Part shown: piece by piece, positions 25,216 through 35,435 of the stretch
Position numbering within the stretch: position 1 is the stretch's first letter
Layout: each line of letters opens with the position of its first letter
NCBI RefSeq assembly: GCF_035621455.1
Contig: NZ_CP141822.1
Span: forward strand, 1,922,001 to 1,986,000
Direction: 5' to 3'
Source: Vibrio natriegens NBRC 15636 = ATCC 14048 = DSM 759
GTDB lineage: Bacteria; Pseudomonadota; Gammaproteobacteria; Enterobacterales; Vibrionaceae
Length of the DNA: 64,000 nucleotides
Notes under the pieces: model-generated
The model's database searches: none
What the model was told of the DNA's origin: nothing
What the model saw: only the letters and a program-made list of their open reading frames with translations
Position numbers and translations under genes: made by a program

Positions 25216-27840
25216 TTAATCTTCGCTATCTTCCGCAGCAGGAGACTCAGGAGCTTGTTGCTCTGCACTTGGTTCCGTTGACTCGCCGTCTTCACCTTCT
25301 GGTAAATCAGCGTCTTCAATTTCATCAATGCGTTGCAGGCCTACTACTGTTTCATCTTCAGCGGTTCTGATCAGTGTGACACCTTGAGTGTTACGACCAA
25401 CCTGGCTAACTTCTGCTACACGAGTACGAACTAGAGTACCAGCGTCGGTGATCATCATCATCTCGTCGCCTTCTTCTACTTGTACCGCACCAACCACAGG
25501 TCCGTTACGTTCAGAAACTTTGATAGATACTACACCTTGCGTTGCACGACCCTTAGTTGGGTACTCGGCAAGCTCGGTACGTTTACCATAGCCATTTTCG
25601 GTCACAGTCAGGATGTCACCTTCGTTTGAAGGAACAATTAGAGACACAACTTGGTCATCTTCACCCAACTTCATACCGCGAACACCAGCAGCAGTACGAC
25701 CCATAGCACGTACTTTATCTTCGCTGAAGCGAACAACTTTACCTGCTTTAGAGAACAGCATGATGTCGCTGTCACCATTGGTGATATCAACACCGATCAG
25801 CGAATCATCATCACGCAGGTTAACGGCGATAAGGCCGTTTGAACGAACGTTGGCAAACTGGTTCAGTGGTGTCTTCTTAACTGTACCGTCACCCGTCGCC
25901 ATGAAGATGAACTTATCTTCAGAGAACTCATCTACACGCAGGATAGCCGTGATACGCTCACCATCTTCCAGAGGAAGAATGTTAACGATAGGCTTACCAC
26001 GAGCAGTGCGGCTCGCAAGCGGTAATTGGTAAACTTTCAAACGGTAAGTTTTACCACGCGTAGAGAAACACAGGATGTTGTCGTGGGTATTCGCCACTAG
26101 AAGACGCTCAATATGGTCTTCGTCTTTCATCTTAGTTGCGCTCTTACCTTTACCACCACGGCGCTGTGACTCGTAGTCGCTCAGTACTTGGTACTTAACG
26201 TAACCGCCGTGAGACAGAGTGACTACTACGTCTTCACGAGCAATCAGCTCTTCCATGTCAATGTCATGGCTCGCTGCAGTAATTTCAGTACGGCGTTCAT
26301 CAGCAAAACCGTCACGAACGGCTTCTAGCTCTTCACGAATCACTTCCATCAAACGCTCAGTGCTTGCAAGAATGTGCATTAGCTCAGCGATTTCATCTAG
26401 AAGCTCTTTGTATTCCGCCAGAATCTTTTCGTGTTCCAGACCAGTCAATTTGTGTAGACGTAGATCTAGGATTGCTTGCGCTTGTTGCTCAGTCAGGAAG
26501 TACTGACCGTCACGGATACCATATTGAGGCTCTAGCCACTCAGGACGCGCAGCATCAGTACCAGCACGCTCTAGCATTGCTGCTACGTTGCCAAGATCCC
26601 AACCACGTGCGATAAGACCTGCTTTTGCTTCTGCTGGCGTTGGTGCTTTACGAATTAGGTCGATGATTTCATCGATATTTGCTAGTGCAAGTGCCAAACC
26701 TTCTAGGATGTGGGCACGTTCACGAGCTTTACGCAATTCGAAAATAGTACGGCGAGTTACCACTTCACGACGGTGATCCACGAAGCACTTCAACATGTCT
26801 TTCAGGTTGAATAGCTGTGGCTGACCGTTGTTCAGCGCTACCATGTTGATACCGAAAGTCGTTTGCAGCTGAGTTTGAGCGTAAAGGTTGTTCAGAACCA
26901 CTTCGCCTACTGCATCACGCTTACATTCAATAACGATACGCATACCATCTTTGTCAGATTCGTCACGTAGCGCACTGATGCCTTCTACTTTCTTATCTTT
27001 AACCAGTTCAGCAATCTTCTCGATCAAACGAGCTTTGTTCACTTGGTAAGGAATTTCGGTAACGATGATGGTTTCTTTACCGTTTTTCTCTGTTTCGATG
27101 TCCGCTTTTGAACGCATGTAGATCTTACCGCGACCTGTTTTGTACGCGTCTACAATGCCTTTACGACCACTGATAAGTGCTGCCGTCGGGAAATCTGGAC
27201 CAGGGATGTAATCCATTAGTTCATCAATAGTGATGGCTTCATTATTGATGTATGCAAGGCAGCCATCGATCACTTCGCCAAGGTTATGTGGCGGGATGTT
27301 GGTCGCCATACCTACTGCGATACCAGAGGCACCGTTTACCAATAGGTTTGGAATTTTTGTTGGAAGAACCGCTGGAATCTGTTCAGTACCATCGTAGTTA
27401 GGTACGTAGTCTACGGTTTCTTTATCTAGGTCAGCCAGAAGCTCGTGGGCAATTTTTGCCATACGTACTTCGGTATAACGCATTGCCGCAGCAGAATCGC
27501 CATCGATTGAGCCAAAGTTACCTTGGCCATCGACCAGCATATAACGAAGTGAGAACGGCTGAGCCATACGTACGATTGTGTCGTACACAGCACTATCACC
27601 GTGAGGGTGATATTTACCGATTACGTCGCCGACAACACGGGCTGATTTTTTATATGGTTTGTTCCAATCGTTGCCTAGTACGTTCATCGCGAATAAAACG
27701 CGACGGTGCACTGGTTTTAGACCATCACGCACATCTGGAAGAGCACGACCCACGATTACTGACATCGCGTAGTCTAGATATGAACCTCTAAGCTCGTCTT
27801 CAATGTTTACGGGCGTGATCTCTTTAGCTAAATCGCTCAT
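25216..27840 (-). CDS. gyrA: DNA gyrase subunit A
   Basis: An 874-residue type II topoisomerase subunit. The N-terminal breakage-reunion domain holds the active Tyr in [11 protein letters not shown] and the quinolone region [12 protein letters not shown] with wild-type Ser83 and Asp87. The C-terminal beta-pinwheel (about 530-840) contains repeats of GxRG type and the GyrA box QRRGGKGK. The C-terminal tail is acidic ([12 protein letters not shown]...). With GyrB (not in the window) it introduces negative supercoils. It is monocistronic, divergent from ubiG. Confidence 0.97.
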   Translation of the reverse strand: MSDLAKEITPVNIEDELRGSYLDYAMSVIVGRALPDVRDGLKPVHRRVLFAMNVLGNDWNKPYKKSARVVGDVIGKYHPHGDSAVYDTIVRMAQPFSLRYMLVDGQGNFGSIDGDSAAAMRYTEVRMAKIAHELLADLDKETVDYVPNYDGTEQIPAVLPTKIPNLLVNGASGIAVGMATNIPPHNLGEVIDGCLAYINNEAITIDELMDYIPGPDFPTAALISGRKGIVDAYKTGRGKIYMRSKADIETEKNGKETIIVTEIPYQVNKARLIEKIAELVKDKKVEGISALRDESDKDGMRIVIECKRDAVGEVVLNNLYAQTQLQTTFGINMVALNNGQPQLFNLKDMLKCFVDHRREVVTRRTIFELRKARERAHILEGLALALANIDEIIDLIRKAPTPAEAKAGLIARGWDLGNVAAMLERAGTDAARPEWLEPQYGIRDGQYFLTEQQAQAILDLRLHKLTGLEHEKILAEYKELLDEIAELMHILASTERLMEVIREELEAVRDGFADERRTEITAASHDIDMEELIAREDVVVTLSHGGYVKYQVLSDYESQRRGGKGKSATKMKDEDHIERLLVANTHDNILCFSTRGKTYRLKVYQLPLASRTARGKPIVNILPLEDGERITAILRVDEFSEDKFIFMATGDGTVKKTPLNQFANVRSNGLIAVNLRDDDSLIGVDITNGDSDIMLFSKAGKVVRFSEDKVRAMGRTAAGVRGMKLGEDDQVVSLIVPSNEGDILTVTENGYGKRTELAEYPTKGRATQGVVSIKVSERNGPVVGAVQVEEGDEMMMITDAGTLVRTRVAEVSQVGRNTQGVTLIRTAEDETVVGLQRIDEIEDADLPEGEDGESTEPSAEQQAPESPAAEDSED

Positions 27841-28150
27841 GGAGCCATTATCCCTCTATTATCTGATCGTAATTACGATACGTGTAAGGCGAAAAATATA
27901 ACACACATTTCATCACTTCGGCATCCCTTTCCCTCTCCTTTTATCAGGTTGTGAGCTTTGTTGAGATTCAAATGTCGAGAATTTGCACACTCATCCGATA
28001 TCCTTATGAAAAGTGACTATATTTCGTTCAATATTAAGCAAAAATAGAATTCTGGTGAACAAAACGGGGATTAATCAGTTTAATACTGATAAAACGTTAG
28101 AGTATACTGACGCCCTCTAACGGACTCAGATTGAATGCAGTACAACCATT
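27841..28150. promoter_or_regulatory. divergent gyrA / ubiG region
   Basis: 310 bases between divergent starts. TATACT at 28103-28108 is a plausible -10 for ubiG, but the -35 17 bases upstream is weak. Nothing else stands out. Confidence 0.35.
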
Positions 28151-28858
28151 ATGACTAAAGCACAAAACGTCGACCCTAGTGAAATTAAGAAATTCGAGGA
28201 CATGGCTTCTCGTTGGTGGGATTTAGAGGGTGAATTCAAACCACTTCACCAAATTAACCCACTTCGTTTGAACTATGTACTCGAAAAAGCAGATGGTTTG
28301 TTTGGCAAACGCGCACTCGATGTTGGTTGTGGTGGTGGCATTCTCGCAGAGAGCATGGCAAAAGAAGGCGCAATCGTAACCGGACTAGATATGGGTAAAG
28401 AGCCACTAGAAGTGGCGCGCTTGCATGCTCTGGAAACGGGCACAAAGCTAACCTATATCCAAAGCACCATCGAAGATCACGCTGCAGAAAATGCCGCGAC
28501 TTACGATGTCGTCACGTGTATGGAAATGCTTGAACACGTACCGGACCCTCTTTCTGTTATCCGTTCTTGCGCGGCACTGGTGAAACCTGGTGGTCACGTG
28601 TTCTTTTCAACCTTGAACCGCAACGTAAAATCTTACTTGTTTGCCATCGTTGGCGCAGAGAAGTTACTCAAGATTGTTCCGGAAGGCACTCACGACCATG
28701 AGAAGTTCATCAAACCAGCAGAAATGCTGAAGATGATTGACCAAACCGATCTGACTGATTTAGGTATCACAGGTTTGCATTACAACCCACTTAACGACAC
28801 TTATAAACTTGGTCGTAATGTGGATGTAAACTACATCGTTCATACTAAAAAATACTGA
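28151..28858 (+). CDS. ubiG: ubiquinone biosynthesis O-methyltransferase
   Basis: A 235-residue SAM-dependent methyltransferase carrying out both O-methylations of ubiquinone synthesis. Motif I is [16 protein letters not shown] (about 54-69), followed by the acidic motif GLDMG and post-[12 protein letters not shown]. The N-terminal [19 protein letters not shown] is typical of UbiG. It is a single gene divergent from gyrA, the arrangement seen in E. coli and vibrios, with a terminator after it. Confidence 0.95.
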   Translation: MTKAQNVDPSEIKKFEDMASRWWDLEGEFKPLHQINPLRLNYVLEKADGLFGKRALDVGCGGGILAESMAKEGAIVTGLDMGKEPLEVARLHALETGTKLTYIQSTIEDHAAENAATYDVVTCMEMLEHVPDPLSVIRSCAALVKPGGHVFFSTLNRNVKSYLFAIVGAEKLLKIVPEGTHDHEKFIKPAEMLKMIDQTDLTDLGITGLHYNPLNDTYKLGRNVDVNYIVHTKKY

Positions 28859-28918
28859 ACGCCGTAACGTTAAAAAAACCTTGTTCTAGTTGACCATTCA
28901 GTTAAGAAAATCGTCAGA

Positions 28919-28946
28919 AGCGGTAGCACAAAGTTACCGCTTTTGT
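28919..28946 (+). terminator. terminator of ubiG
   Basis: Seven-base perfect stem AGCGGTA / TACCGCT, loop GCACAAAGT, then four T. Confidence 0.8.
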
Positions 28947-28952
28947 GTATAA
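28944..28952 (-). promoter_or_regulatory. possible DnaA box upstream of nrdA
   Basis: TTATACACA on the minus strand fits the relaxed DnaA consensus TTWTNCACA. It lies about 400 bases upstream of nrdA and next to the ubiG terminator, so its relevance is uncertain. Confidence 0.35.
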
Positions 28953-29137
28953 GATTTGTGCTGTAGATAGCATTTTAACCAACCTATTTTTCGCAAATAA
29001 AAATGTCCAAAGATCAAGGAAAATATTTTTCCGAGCGGTTATTTCTAAACCGATCTCAAAACTGTGATTTTACCTATTCAAGTCTGCCCTTTTCTCATCG
29101 GTTAGTGTTCACTTACTGTTTTTTTTCATTTGGGTAG

Positions 29138-29146
29138 TTATCCACA
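29138..29146 (+). promoter_or_regulatory. perfect DnaA box upstream of nrdA
   Basis: TTATCCACA is identical to the strongest DnaA boxes. In E. coli DnaA controls nrdAB from boxes upstream of the promoter. Here the box lies just upstream of the candidate promoter at 29167-29195. Confidence 0.7.
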
Positions 29147-29166
29147 AGTCATCCCAAACATGTACC

Positions 29167-29195
29167 TTGATCAATCTGAGCAATAGCACTATCTT
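29167..29195 (+). promoter_or_regulatory. candidate nrdA promoter
   Basis: TTGATC, a 17-base spacer and TATCTT. The match is moderate. It places the two NrdR boxes just downstream of the predicted start of transcription. Confidence 0.4.
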
Positions 29196-29215
29196 GTAAC
29201 CCGCAAACAAATTAA

Positions 29216-29252
29216 CCCCTATATATTGTGTTTAAGCTACAATATATAGATA
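29216..29252 (+). promoter_or_regulatory. tandem NrdR boxes
   Basis: Two sites matching ACACWATATATWGTGT: 29216-29231 (14 of 16 positions) and 29237-29252 (11 of 16). They are 21 bases apart, two helical turns, as expected for cooperative NrdR binding. NrdR represses ribonucleotide reductase operons when ATP/dATP are bound. Confidence 0.75.
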
Positions 29253-29348
29253 GACTTTGATCACAAAGCCACCGCAAGACTCAAAAGCTTTGCATATAAA
29301 TAGACAAAAACACGGCTTTTATCAGTTTTCTTAGGGAAATAAAGCAGA

Positions 29349-31631
29349 ATGAACCAACAACTTACCGTCACCAAGCGTGATGGCCGTAAAGAAATTATCG
29401 ATCTGGATAAAATCCACCGCGTTATTACTTGGGCTGCAGAAGGTCTGCACAACGTTTCTGTCTCTCAAGTAGAGTTACGAGCTCACATCCAGTTTTATGA
29501 TGGTATTACAACGTCAGACATACACGAGACTATCATTAAATCTGCGGCCGACCTTATCTCAGAAGAGACACCGGATTACCAGTACTTGGCAGCTCGTCTA
29601 GCTGTATTCCATCTACGTAAAAAAGCGTATGGCCAATATGAGCCACCTAAGCTTTTCGATCACGTAGCTAGACTCGTTGATATGGGTAAGTACGACGGAC
29701 ATCTGCTAGAAGATTACACAAAAGCAGAGCTAGACGTACTGGATTCGTACATTGACCACAAGCGCGACCTGAACTTCTCTTACGCTGCAGTTAAACAGCT
29801 TGAAGGTAAGTACTTTGTACAGAACCGTGTATCGGGCCAAATCTACGAAAGTGCTCAGTTCTTGTACATTCTTGTGGCTGCATGTCTGTTTGCTAAGTAT
29901 CCGAAAGAAACACGTCTTGATTACATCAAACGTTTCTACGATGCGACGTCAACATTCAAGATTTCTCTGCCTACACCGATTATGTCAGGTGTGCGCACGC
30001 CTACCCGTCAGTTCAGCTCTTGTGTACTGATTGAGTGTGGTGACAGCCTGGATTCTATCAACGCAACAGCAAGCTCTATTGTTCGTTACGTTTCTCAACG
30101 TGCTGGTATCGGTATCAACGCAGGTCGTATCCGTGCTCTAGGTTCAGAGATCCGTGGTGGTGAAGCATTCCACACTGGTTGTATTCCTTTCTACAAGTAC
30201 TTCCAAACCGCTGTGAAATGTTGTTCACAGGGCGGTGTACGTGGCGGTGCTGCAACTGTTTTCTACCCAATGTGGCATGGTGAAGCACGCTCACTATTGG
30301 TGCTTAAGAACAACCGTGGTGTTGAAGAAAACCGTGTTCGTCATATGGACTACGGCGTACAGCTAAACAAGCTGATGTACCAGCGTCTGGTTGAAGGTGG
30401 TAACATCACGCTATTCTCACCTTCGGACGTGCCAGGTCTATACGACGCATTCTTCGAAAACCAAGAAGAGTTCGAGCGTCTGTACGTTAAGTACGAGAAC
30501 GATCCTTCAGTTAAGAAGGAAACCGTCAAAGCGATTGAGATGTTCACTTTGCTAATGCAAGAGCGTGCGTCTACAGGTCGTATTTACATTCAGAACGTGG
30601 ACCACTGTAACACTCACAGCCCATTTGATTCTGAAGTAGCGCCTGTTCGTCAGTCTAACCTGTGTTTGGAAATCGCACTTCCAACCAAACCACTGACTAA
30701 CGTAGAAGATGATTCAGGTGAGATCGCACTATGTACGCTGTCTGCGTTCAACTTAGGTGCTATCAAGTCTCTGGATGATTTTGAAGAGCTATCTGATCTG
30801 GTTGTTCGTGCTCTTGATGCACTATTGGACTACCAAGATTACCCACTACCAGCAGCATACAAGTCGACAATGAACCGTCGTACTCTGGGCGTTGGTGTGA
30901 TCAACTTTGCTTACTACCTAGCGAAGAACGGTGTGAAATACTCTGACGGCAGTGCAAACGGCCTGACTCACCGTACATTTGAAGCGATGCAGTACTACTT
31001 ATTGAAAGCTTCAGTAGCGCTGGCAAAAGAGCAAGGTAAGTGTCCTTCGTTCAACGAGACAAACTACGCGAAAGGCTTGCTGCCAATCGATACTTACAAG
31101 AAAGATATCGACCTGATTTGTAACGAAGAGCTTCACTACGATTGGGATAGCCTACGTGCAGAAATCATGGAACACGGTCTACGTAACTCAACGCTGACTG
31201 CGCTGATGCCTTCTGAGACCTCTTCTCAGATTTCGAACGCAACAAACGGCATTGAGCCACCTCGTGGTTTTGTGTCAGTAAAAGCGTCGAAAGACGGTAT
31301 CCTGAAACAAGTTGTGCCAGAATTTACTGAGCTAAAAGACAATTACGAGCTGCTTTGGAACATCGGTTCTAACGATGGTTACTTGCACCTTGTCGGTATC
31401 ATGCAGAAATTCGTTGACCAGGCGATCTCTGCGAATACTAACTACGACCCATCACGCTACGAGACGGGTAAGGTTCCAATGAAGAAACTTCTTCAAGACC
31501 TGCTGACTGCGTACAAGTTTGGTGTGAAGACGCTTTACTACCATAACACTCGTGATGGCGCTAAGGATGAACAGAAAGACGCAGTTCAACCGGAAGAAGA
31601 AGATTGTGCAGGTGGCGGTTGTAAGATTTAA
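29349..31631 (+). CDS. nrdA: class Ia ribonucleoside-diphosphate reductase, alpha subunit
   Basis: A 760-residue catalytic subunit. The N-terminal ATP-cone (TVTKRDGRKEIIDLDKIHRVITWA) provides activity control by ATP/dATP. Active-site elements are SSCVLIECGD, NLCLEIALPT and the C-terminal CAGGGCKI pair that receives electrons from thioredoxin or glutaredoxin. It reduces NDPs to dNDPs with NrdB. It is first of nrdA-nrdB-yfaE and carries NrdR and DnaA sites upstream. It ends 92 bases before nrdB, with an intervening hairpin. Confidence 0.97.
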   Translation: MNQQLTVTKRDGRKEIIDLDKIHRVITWAAEGLHNVSVSQVELRAHIQFYDGITTSDIHETIIKSAADLISEETPDYQYLAARLAVFHLRKKAYGQYEPPKLFDHVARLVDMGKYDGHLLEDYTKAELDVLDSYIDHKRDLNFSYAAVKQLEGKYFVQNRVSGQIYESAQFLYILVAACLFAKYPKETRLDYIKRFYDATSTFKISLPTPIMSGVRTPTRQFSSCVLIECGDSLDSINATASSIVRYVSQRAGIGINAGRIRALGSEIRGGEAFHTGCIPFYKYFQTAVKCCSQGGVRGGAATVFYPMWHGEARSLLVLKNNRGVEENRVRHMDYGVQLNKLMYQRLVEGGNITLFSPSDVPGLYDAFFENQEEFERLYVKYENDPSVKKETVKAIEMFTLLMQERASTGRIYIQNVDHCNTHSPFDSEVAPVRQSNLCLEIALPTKPLTNVEDDSGEIALCTLSAFNLGAIKSLDDFEELSDLVVRALDALLDYQDYPLPAAYKSTMNRRTLGVGVINFAYYLAKNGVKYSDGSANGLTHRTFEAMQYYLLKASVALAKEQGKCPSFNETNYAKGLLPIDTYKKDIDLICNEELHYDWDSLRAEIMEHGLRNSTLTALMPSETSSQISNATNGIEPPRGFVSVKASKDGILKQVVPEFTELKDNYELLWNIGSNDGYLHLVGIMQKFVDQAISANTNYDPSRYETGKVPMKKLLQDLLTAYKFGVKTLYYHNTRDGAKDEQKDAVQPEEEDCAGGGCKI

Positions 31632-31681
31632 TCTACACGACCCTAGCAATCCGCAGTAACTGAATAGTAACAGAATATCGA

Positions 31682-31705
31682 AAACCTCCCCTACACGGGA
31701 GGTTT
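31682..31705 (+). promoter_or_regulatory. intercistronic hairpin nrdA-nrdB
   Basis: Nine-base perfect stem AAACCTCCC / GGGAGGTTT with a six-base loop, 19 bases upstream of the nrdB start and followed by only three T. It could set the nrdA:nrdB ratio by processing or partial termination. Confidence 0.6.
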
Positions 31706-31723
31706 AAAAGGAATTGAGGCATT

Positions 31724-32857
31724 ATGGCTTACAGTACTTTTAACCAGAAAAAAAATGACCAACTAAAAGAACCAATGTTCTTGGGTCAATCAGTAAACGT
31801 TGCTCGCTATGACCAACAAAAATTCGAAATTTTCGAAAAACTGATCGAAAAGCAACTTTCTTTCTTCTGGCGTCCAGAAGAAGTTGACGTATCTAGCGAC
31901 CGTATCGACTACAACAAGTTGCCAGATCACGAGAAGCACATCTTCATTTCTAACCTGAAGTACCAAACGCTTCTCGATTCAATCCAAGGCCGTAGCCCGA
32001 ACGTTGCGCTGCTTCCTCTTGTTTCTCTGCCTGAACTAGAAACATGGATTGAGACTTGGTCTTTCTCTGAAACGATTCACTCTCGTTCGTACACGCATAT
32101 CATTCGTAACATCGTGAACGACCCTGCTGTGGTATTTGATGACATCGTTGAGAATGAACACATTCTAAAGCGTGCGAAAGACATCGCGCACTACTACGAC
32201 GATTTGATTCAAGCGACGAATGACTACCATCGCTACGGTGAAGGTGAGCATGTCCTTAACGGTGAAACCGTTAAAGTCAGCCTGTACGACCTTAAGAAGA
32301 AACTGTACATCTGTCTGATGTCTGTGAATGCACTAGAAGCGATTCGTTTCTACGTAAGTTTCGCATGTTCATTCGCTTTCGCAGAGCGTGAGCTAATGGA
32401 AGGTAACGCGAAAATCATCAAACTGATTGCTCGTGATGAAGCGCTTCACTTAAACGGTACTCAACACATGATCAACCTGCTACGTAACGGTCAGGATGAT
32501 TTCACTTTCATGCAAATCGCAGAAGAAGCAAAACAAGAGTGTTTTGAACTTTTCAAAGAAGCGGCAGAGCAAGAGAAAGAGTGGGCAGAGTACCTGTTTA
32601 AAGACGGTTCAATGATCGGCCTGAACAAAGACATTCTGAGCCAGTACGTTGAGTACATCACCAATATTCGTATGCAAGCGGTAGGTCTACCAGCAGCGTA
32701 CCCTGAAGCGACAAGCAACCCTATTCCATGGATTAATGCTTGGTTGTCTTCTGATAACGTTCAAGTTGCGCCTCAAGAAGCAGAGATTTCATCTTACCTT
32801 GTTGGTCAGATTGACAACGAAGTAAGCGCGGACGACTTTGAAGGATTTGAGCTGTAA
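31724..32857 (+). CDS. nrdB: class Ia ribonucleoside-diphosphate reductase, beta subunit
   Basis: A 377-residue di-iron tyrosyl-radical subunit. The radical Tyr lies in HSRSYTHI (equivalent to Tyr122), and iron ligands occur in [20 protein letters not shown] and [21 protein letters not shown] precedes the ATG. Its stop overlaps the start of yfaE as TAATG, which couples the two translations. Confidence 0.97.
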   Translation: MAYSTFNQKKNDQLKEPMFLGQSVNVARYDQQKFEIFEKLIEKQLSFFWRPEEVDVSSDRIDYNKLPDHEKHIFISNLKYQTLLDSIQGRSPNVALLPLVSLPELETWIETWSFSETIHSRSYTHIIRNIVNDPAVVFDDIVENEHILKRAKDIAHYYDDLIQATNDYHRYGEGEHVLNGETVKVSLYDLKKKLYICLMSVNALEAIRFYVSFACSFAFAERELMEGNAKIIKLIARDEALHLNGTQHMINLLRNGQDDFTFMQIAEEAKQECFELFKEAAEQEKEWAEYLFKDGSMIGLNKDILSQYVEYITNIRMQAVGLPAAYPEATSNPIPWINAWLSSDNVQVAPQEAEISSYLVGQIDNEVSADDFEGFEL

Positions 32858-33138
32858 TGCCGACAATCAAAATCAACAAACTTATCAGCATTGAATCTAA
32901 CCCTTCCAATACTATTTTGGAGACAATGGAACAGTCTGGCTTATTACCAGAATATAACTGCCGTGACGGCCACTGTGGTGCATGTCGCTGTACGTTAGAG
33001 TCTGGTGAAGTTGAGTATGTTGGTTTTGCTATGGCTTACACTCAAGGCGAAGAAATCTTGCCTTGTATCTGTAAAGCGAAGTCCAATGTTTCACTCAGTG
33101 GCGTTAACTACACGATGAAAGAAAAACAGCGTGCCTGA
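32857..33138 (+). CDS. yfaE: [2Fe-2S] ferredoxin maintaining NrdB cofactor
   Basis: A 93-residue plant-type ferredoxin with the cluster motif C-x4-C-x2-C (NCRDGHCGACRC) and the fourth Cys in LPCICKA. YfaE in E. coli reactivates the di-iron tyrosyl cofactor of NrdB. It overlaps the nrdB stop by one base and ends the operon. Confidence 0.93.
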   Translation: MPTIKINKLISIESNPSNTILETMEQSGLLPEYNCRDGHCGACRCTLESGEVEYVGFAMAYTQGEEILPCICKAKSNVSLSGVNYTMKEKQRA

Positions 33139-33196
33139 CGTCAACTGAGTAGCATCGAACGTAACAAGACAAAGTAAACACCTTTGTTTGTTTTCA

Positions 33197-33230
33197 GAAC
33201 CCCACCTCATACAGGTGGGGTTCGTTTTTT
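33197..33230 (+). terminator. terminator of nrdAB-yfaE
   Basis: Eleven-base perfect stem GAACCCCACCT / AGGTGGGGTTC with a five-base loop and six T after one G. Very strong. Confidence 0.92.
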
Positions 33231-33247
33231 GTGAGACTACACATTGA

Positions 33248-34240
33248 TCAGCGGACATACAAAGATTGCATGGTCTCTCTAACAACCGTCTCTGCCGCTT
33301 TAGGTGAATGGCCGAGATGCATCAATGAGTTGTGCAAATCAAACACAAACTTATGTTTGAGGGTACGTGCCACATTGCTGCGAATGATCTTAGGCCGAGT
33401 ATTCGTGTTAAGCGCTTCCGCTTCAGCTTGATCAACAAGTGCGTAAATCTCATTTTCATCCAGTATCTTCGGAGCAACGAGAGACGGGTTGATCTCGCGG
33501 GCAATATCAATGATTTGTTTAGTGGAAATGGTGGAAGTGTTGGCTAAAACATAGCGATGCCCACGAACGCCTGTTTTTGCTGCGCTAATCATTCCTTTAA
33601 CGACATCATCAACATCAATAGGGCTTAAGTATAACTCGTATAAGAATGGCATTTTACCATTCACGATTGCAGAGAAAGCGTCGAGCGATTCAGTATTCGG
33701 TTTGTATTCCCCGCCTAGAATAGTGGAAGGTAGTACCGTCACCATATCCAAATCTAACTCTTCCGAAACTTTCCATGCCTCTTGTTCTGCAAGGGTTTTC
33801 GCGCGGCAGTATGGGTTGACCTGGTCAGAAACATTGTATCCTTCAACAATAATTTCGCCGTTTTCGTTGCGATGTGTTTGTTCTAAAGAAGCGATGGAGC
33901 TTACATAAACGACTCGTTTTACCCCTGCTTCTTTTGCGGCTTCCAGTATGTTTCTCGTTCCGATCAGGTTCGGGGTTACGATTTCAGCCTCCTCATCTTC
34001 TGCCCAATGTTTAAAGACTGCTGCAACCTGATAGAGGGTATCAATGCCATTAAGCGCTTCTCGCAGTGACGCTTTATCTAATAAATCGCAGTAAACAACA
34101 TCACAATCGATTCCCTGCAATGAATCAGACTTCTTCAAGTTACGGATGCCTGCACGCACGTAGTCTCCTTGTCGAGAGAGAGCCCTGACAAGGTTATTAC
34201 CAACGTGACCACTTGCGCCTGTGACTAAACATCTATTCAT
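33248..34240 (-). CDS. extended short-chain dehydrogenase / NAD-dependent epimerase-like protein
   Basis: A 330-residue Rossmann-fold enzyme with the nucleotide-binding GASGHVGNNL at the N-terminus and a catalytic YCRAK near residue 150 with Ser upstream (YVSSIASLEQ). It resembles dihydroflavonol reductase-like SDRs. The substrate is unknown. It is followed on the same strand, 34 bases upstream, by the metallo-hydrolase gene, and both lie divergent from a TetR regulator, so the two probably form its regulon. Confidence 0.85.
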   Translation of the reverse strand: MNRCLVTGASGHVGNNLVRALSRQGDYVRAGIRNLKKSDSLQGIDCDVVYCDLLDKASLREALNGIDTLYQVAAVFKHWAEDEEAEIVTPNLIGTRNILEAAKEAGVKRVVYVSSIASLEQTHRNENGEIIVEGYNVSDQVNPYCRAKTLAEQEAWKVSEELDLDMVTVLPSTILGGEYKPNTESLDAFSAIVNGKMPFLYELYLSPIDVDDVVKGMISAAKTGVRGHRYVLANTSTISTKQIIDIAREINPSLVAPKILDENEIYALVDQAEAEALNTNTRPKIIRSNVARTLKHKFVFDLHNSLMHLGHSPKAAETVVRETMQSLYVR

Positions 34241-34274
34241 AATCTTCTCCTTAAAGTTTTCATCGACTATTGGT

Positions 34275-35339
34275 TCAAAACTGAGCGATTTCGAGGTTGC
34301 TGTTTGCTGATTGCTCTAGCCACCAACGATTCTTAAGTGATGGCGCATCAAGTACGACTTGTTCACCGAAAGCAGGAGTGACGAGTTGAACGCCACGATT
34401 CGCAGTTATTGCGGATATACGTTCAAGAGGCTCGTACCATGGGTGCATGGATAAATCGAATGTACCGTTATGGATTGGGATCATAAATTTCCCTTTCAGG
34501 TCGATATGTGCTTGCACGCTTTCTTCCGGCATCATGTGAATATCGCTCCAAAGCGAGTTGTAAGCCCCCGCTTCCATTAGAGTGAAATCAAATGGGCCAT
34601 AACGCTCGCCGATAGATTTGAAACCAGAGAAGTACCCGCTGTCTCCACTAAAGAAAATACGATGTTTGCTGCCTAGAATAACCCAGCTCGACCAGAGGGT
34701 TTGATTACGATCCAACAAGCCACGACCTGAAAAGTGCTGAGAAGGCGTTGAAACGAGTTCAATGTTGTTCAGCGACACCGATTGCCACCAATCTAGCTGG
34801 ATGATCTTTTCTCTCGAGATGCCCCAATTTTGCAATCGGTCACCCACTTTAAGAGGCGTAACAAATACACCAACTTTTTCATCGATCGCTTTTATCGTCG
34901 CTTTATCCAGGTGGTCATAGTGATCGTGACTGATAATCACAATGCCGATGTAGGGCAACGAACTTGCTGTGATTGGAGCCGGATGAAAGCGCTTCGGTCC
35001 AGCCCACTGTATTGGAGAAGCACGCTCACTGAATACAGGATCCGTAAGAATCCAAGTGCTATCGATGTGCATTAACACGCTTGAATGGCCGAGACGATAT
35101 AAGAAGTCGCTCTTCGGATGACGAAGATCGTTAGGATTGATTTCATAATTGAGAAGCGGTGTTTTTGGTACGGCATCAACACGTTTTGCAGTTAAGAATG
35201 CATGAACGATCTTCACCGAGTCGCCCAGCGTCGATGAATATCGCATTTCGCTGTTGTAAAACTTTTGTTTATTAGAAGCTAAGCTCGCTAGCATACCGAC
35301 CACCAATATTCCTAAGAAGATAAAAGTAACTGACTTCAT
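34275..35339 (-). CDS. membrane-anchored MBL-fold metallo-hydrolase
   Basis: A 354-residue protein with an N-terminal hydrophobic anchor or signal (about 2-22) and a metallo-beta-lactamase fold of the UlaG/NAPE-PLD type. The metal site reads SHDHYDHLD, with downstream FSGDSGY and IPIHNGT. Such proteins hydrolyse phosphoester or lactone substrates; none can be assigned. It is the first gene downstream of a TetR-type operator and is likely repressed by that regulator. Confidence 0.82.
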   Translation of the reverse strand: MKSVTFIFLGILVVGMLASLASNKQKFYNSEMRYSSTLGDSVKIVHAFLTAKRVDAVPKTPLLNYEINPNDLRHPKSDFLYRLGHSSVLMHIDSTWILTDPVFSERASPIQWAGPKRFHPAPITASSLPYIGIVIISHDHYDHLDKATIKAIDEKVGVFVTPLKVGDRLQNWGISREKIIQLDWWQSVSLNNIELVSTPSQHFSGRGLLDRNQTLWSSWVILGSKHRIFFSGDSGYFSGFKSIGERYGPFDFTLMEAGAYNSLWSDIHMMPEESVQAHIDLKGKFMIPIHNGTFDLSMHPWYEPLERISAITANRGVQLVTPAFGEQVVLDAPSLKNRWWLEQSANSNLEIAQF

Positions 35340-35352
35340 TCTTTGTCACCAA

Positions 35353-35411
35353 AAGTAAACTATACGGTGTAGTTTACTTAACTAGATTGAAAAGTAAACT
35401 ATGCAGTGTAA
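35353..35411. promoter_or_regulatory. tandem TetR-type operators
   Basis: A perfect 27-base interrupted palindrome, AAGTAAACTA-tacggtg-TAGTTTACTT at 35353-35379, and a second copy beginning AAGTAAACTA at 35392 whose right arm is degenerate. They lie 39 bases apart between the TetR gene and the divergent hydrolase gene. The arrangement suits autoregulation and repression of the enzyme pair. Confidence 0.75.
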
Positions 35412-35435
35412 AATTGGATCAAATAATTACGAGCA

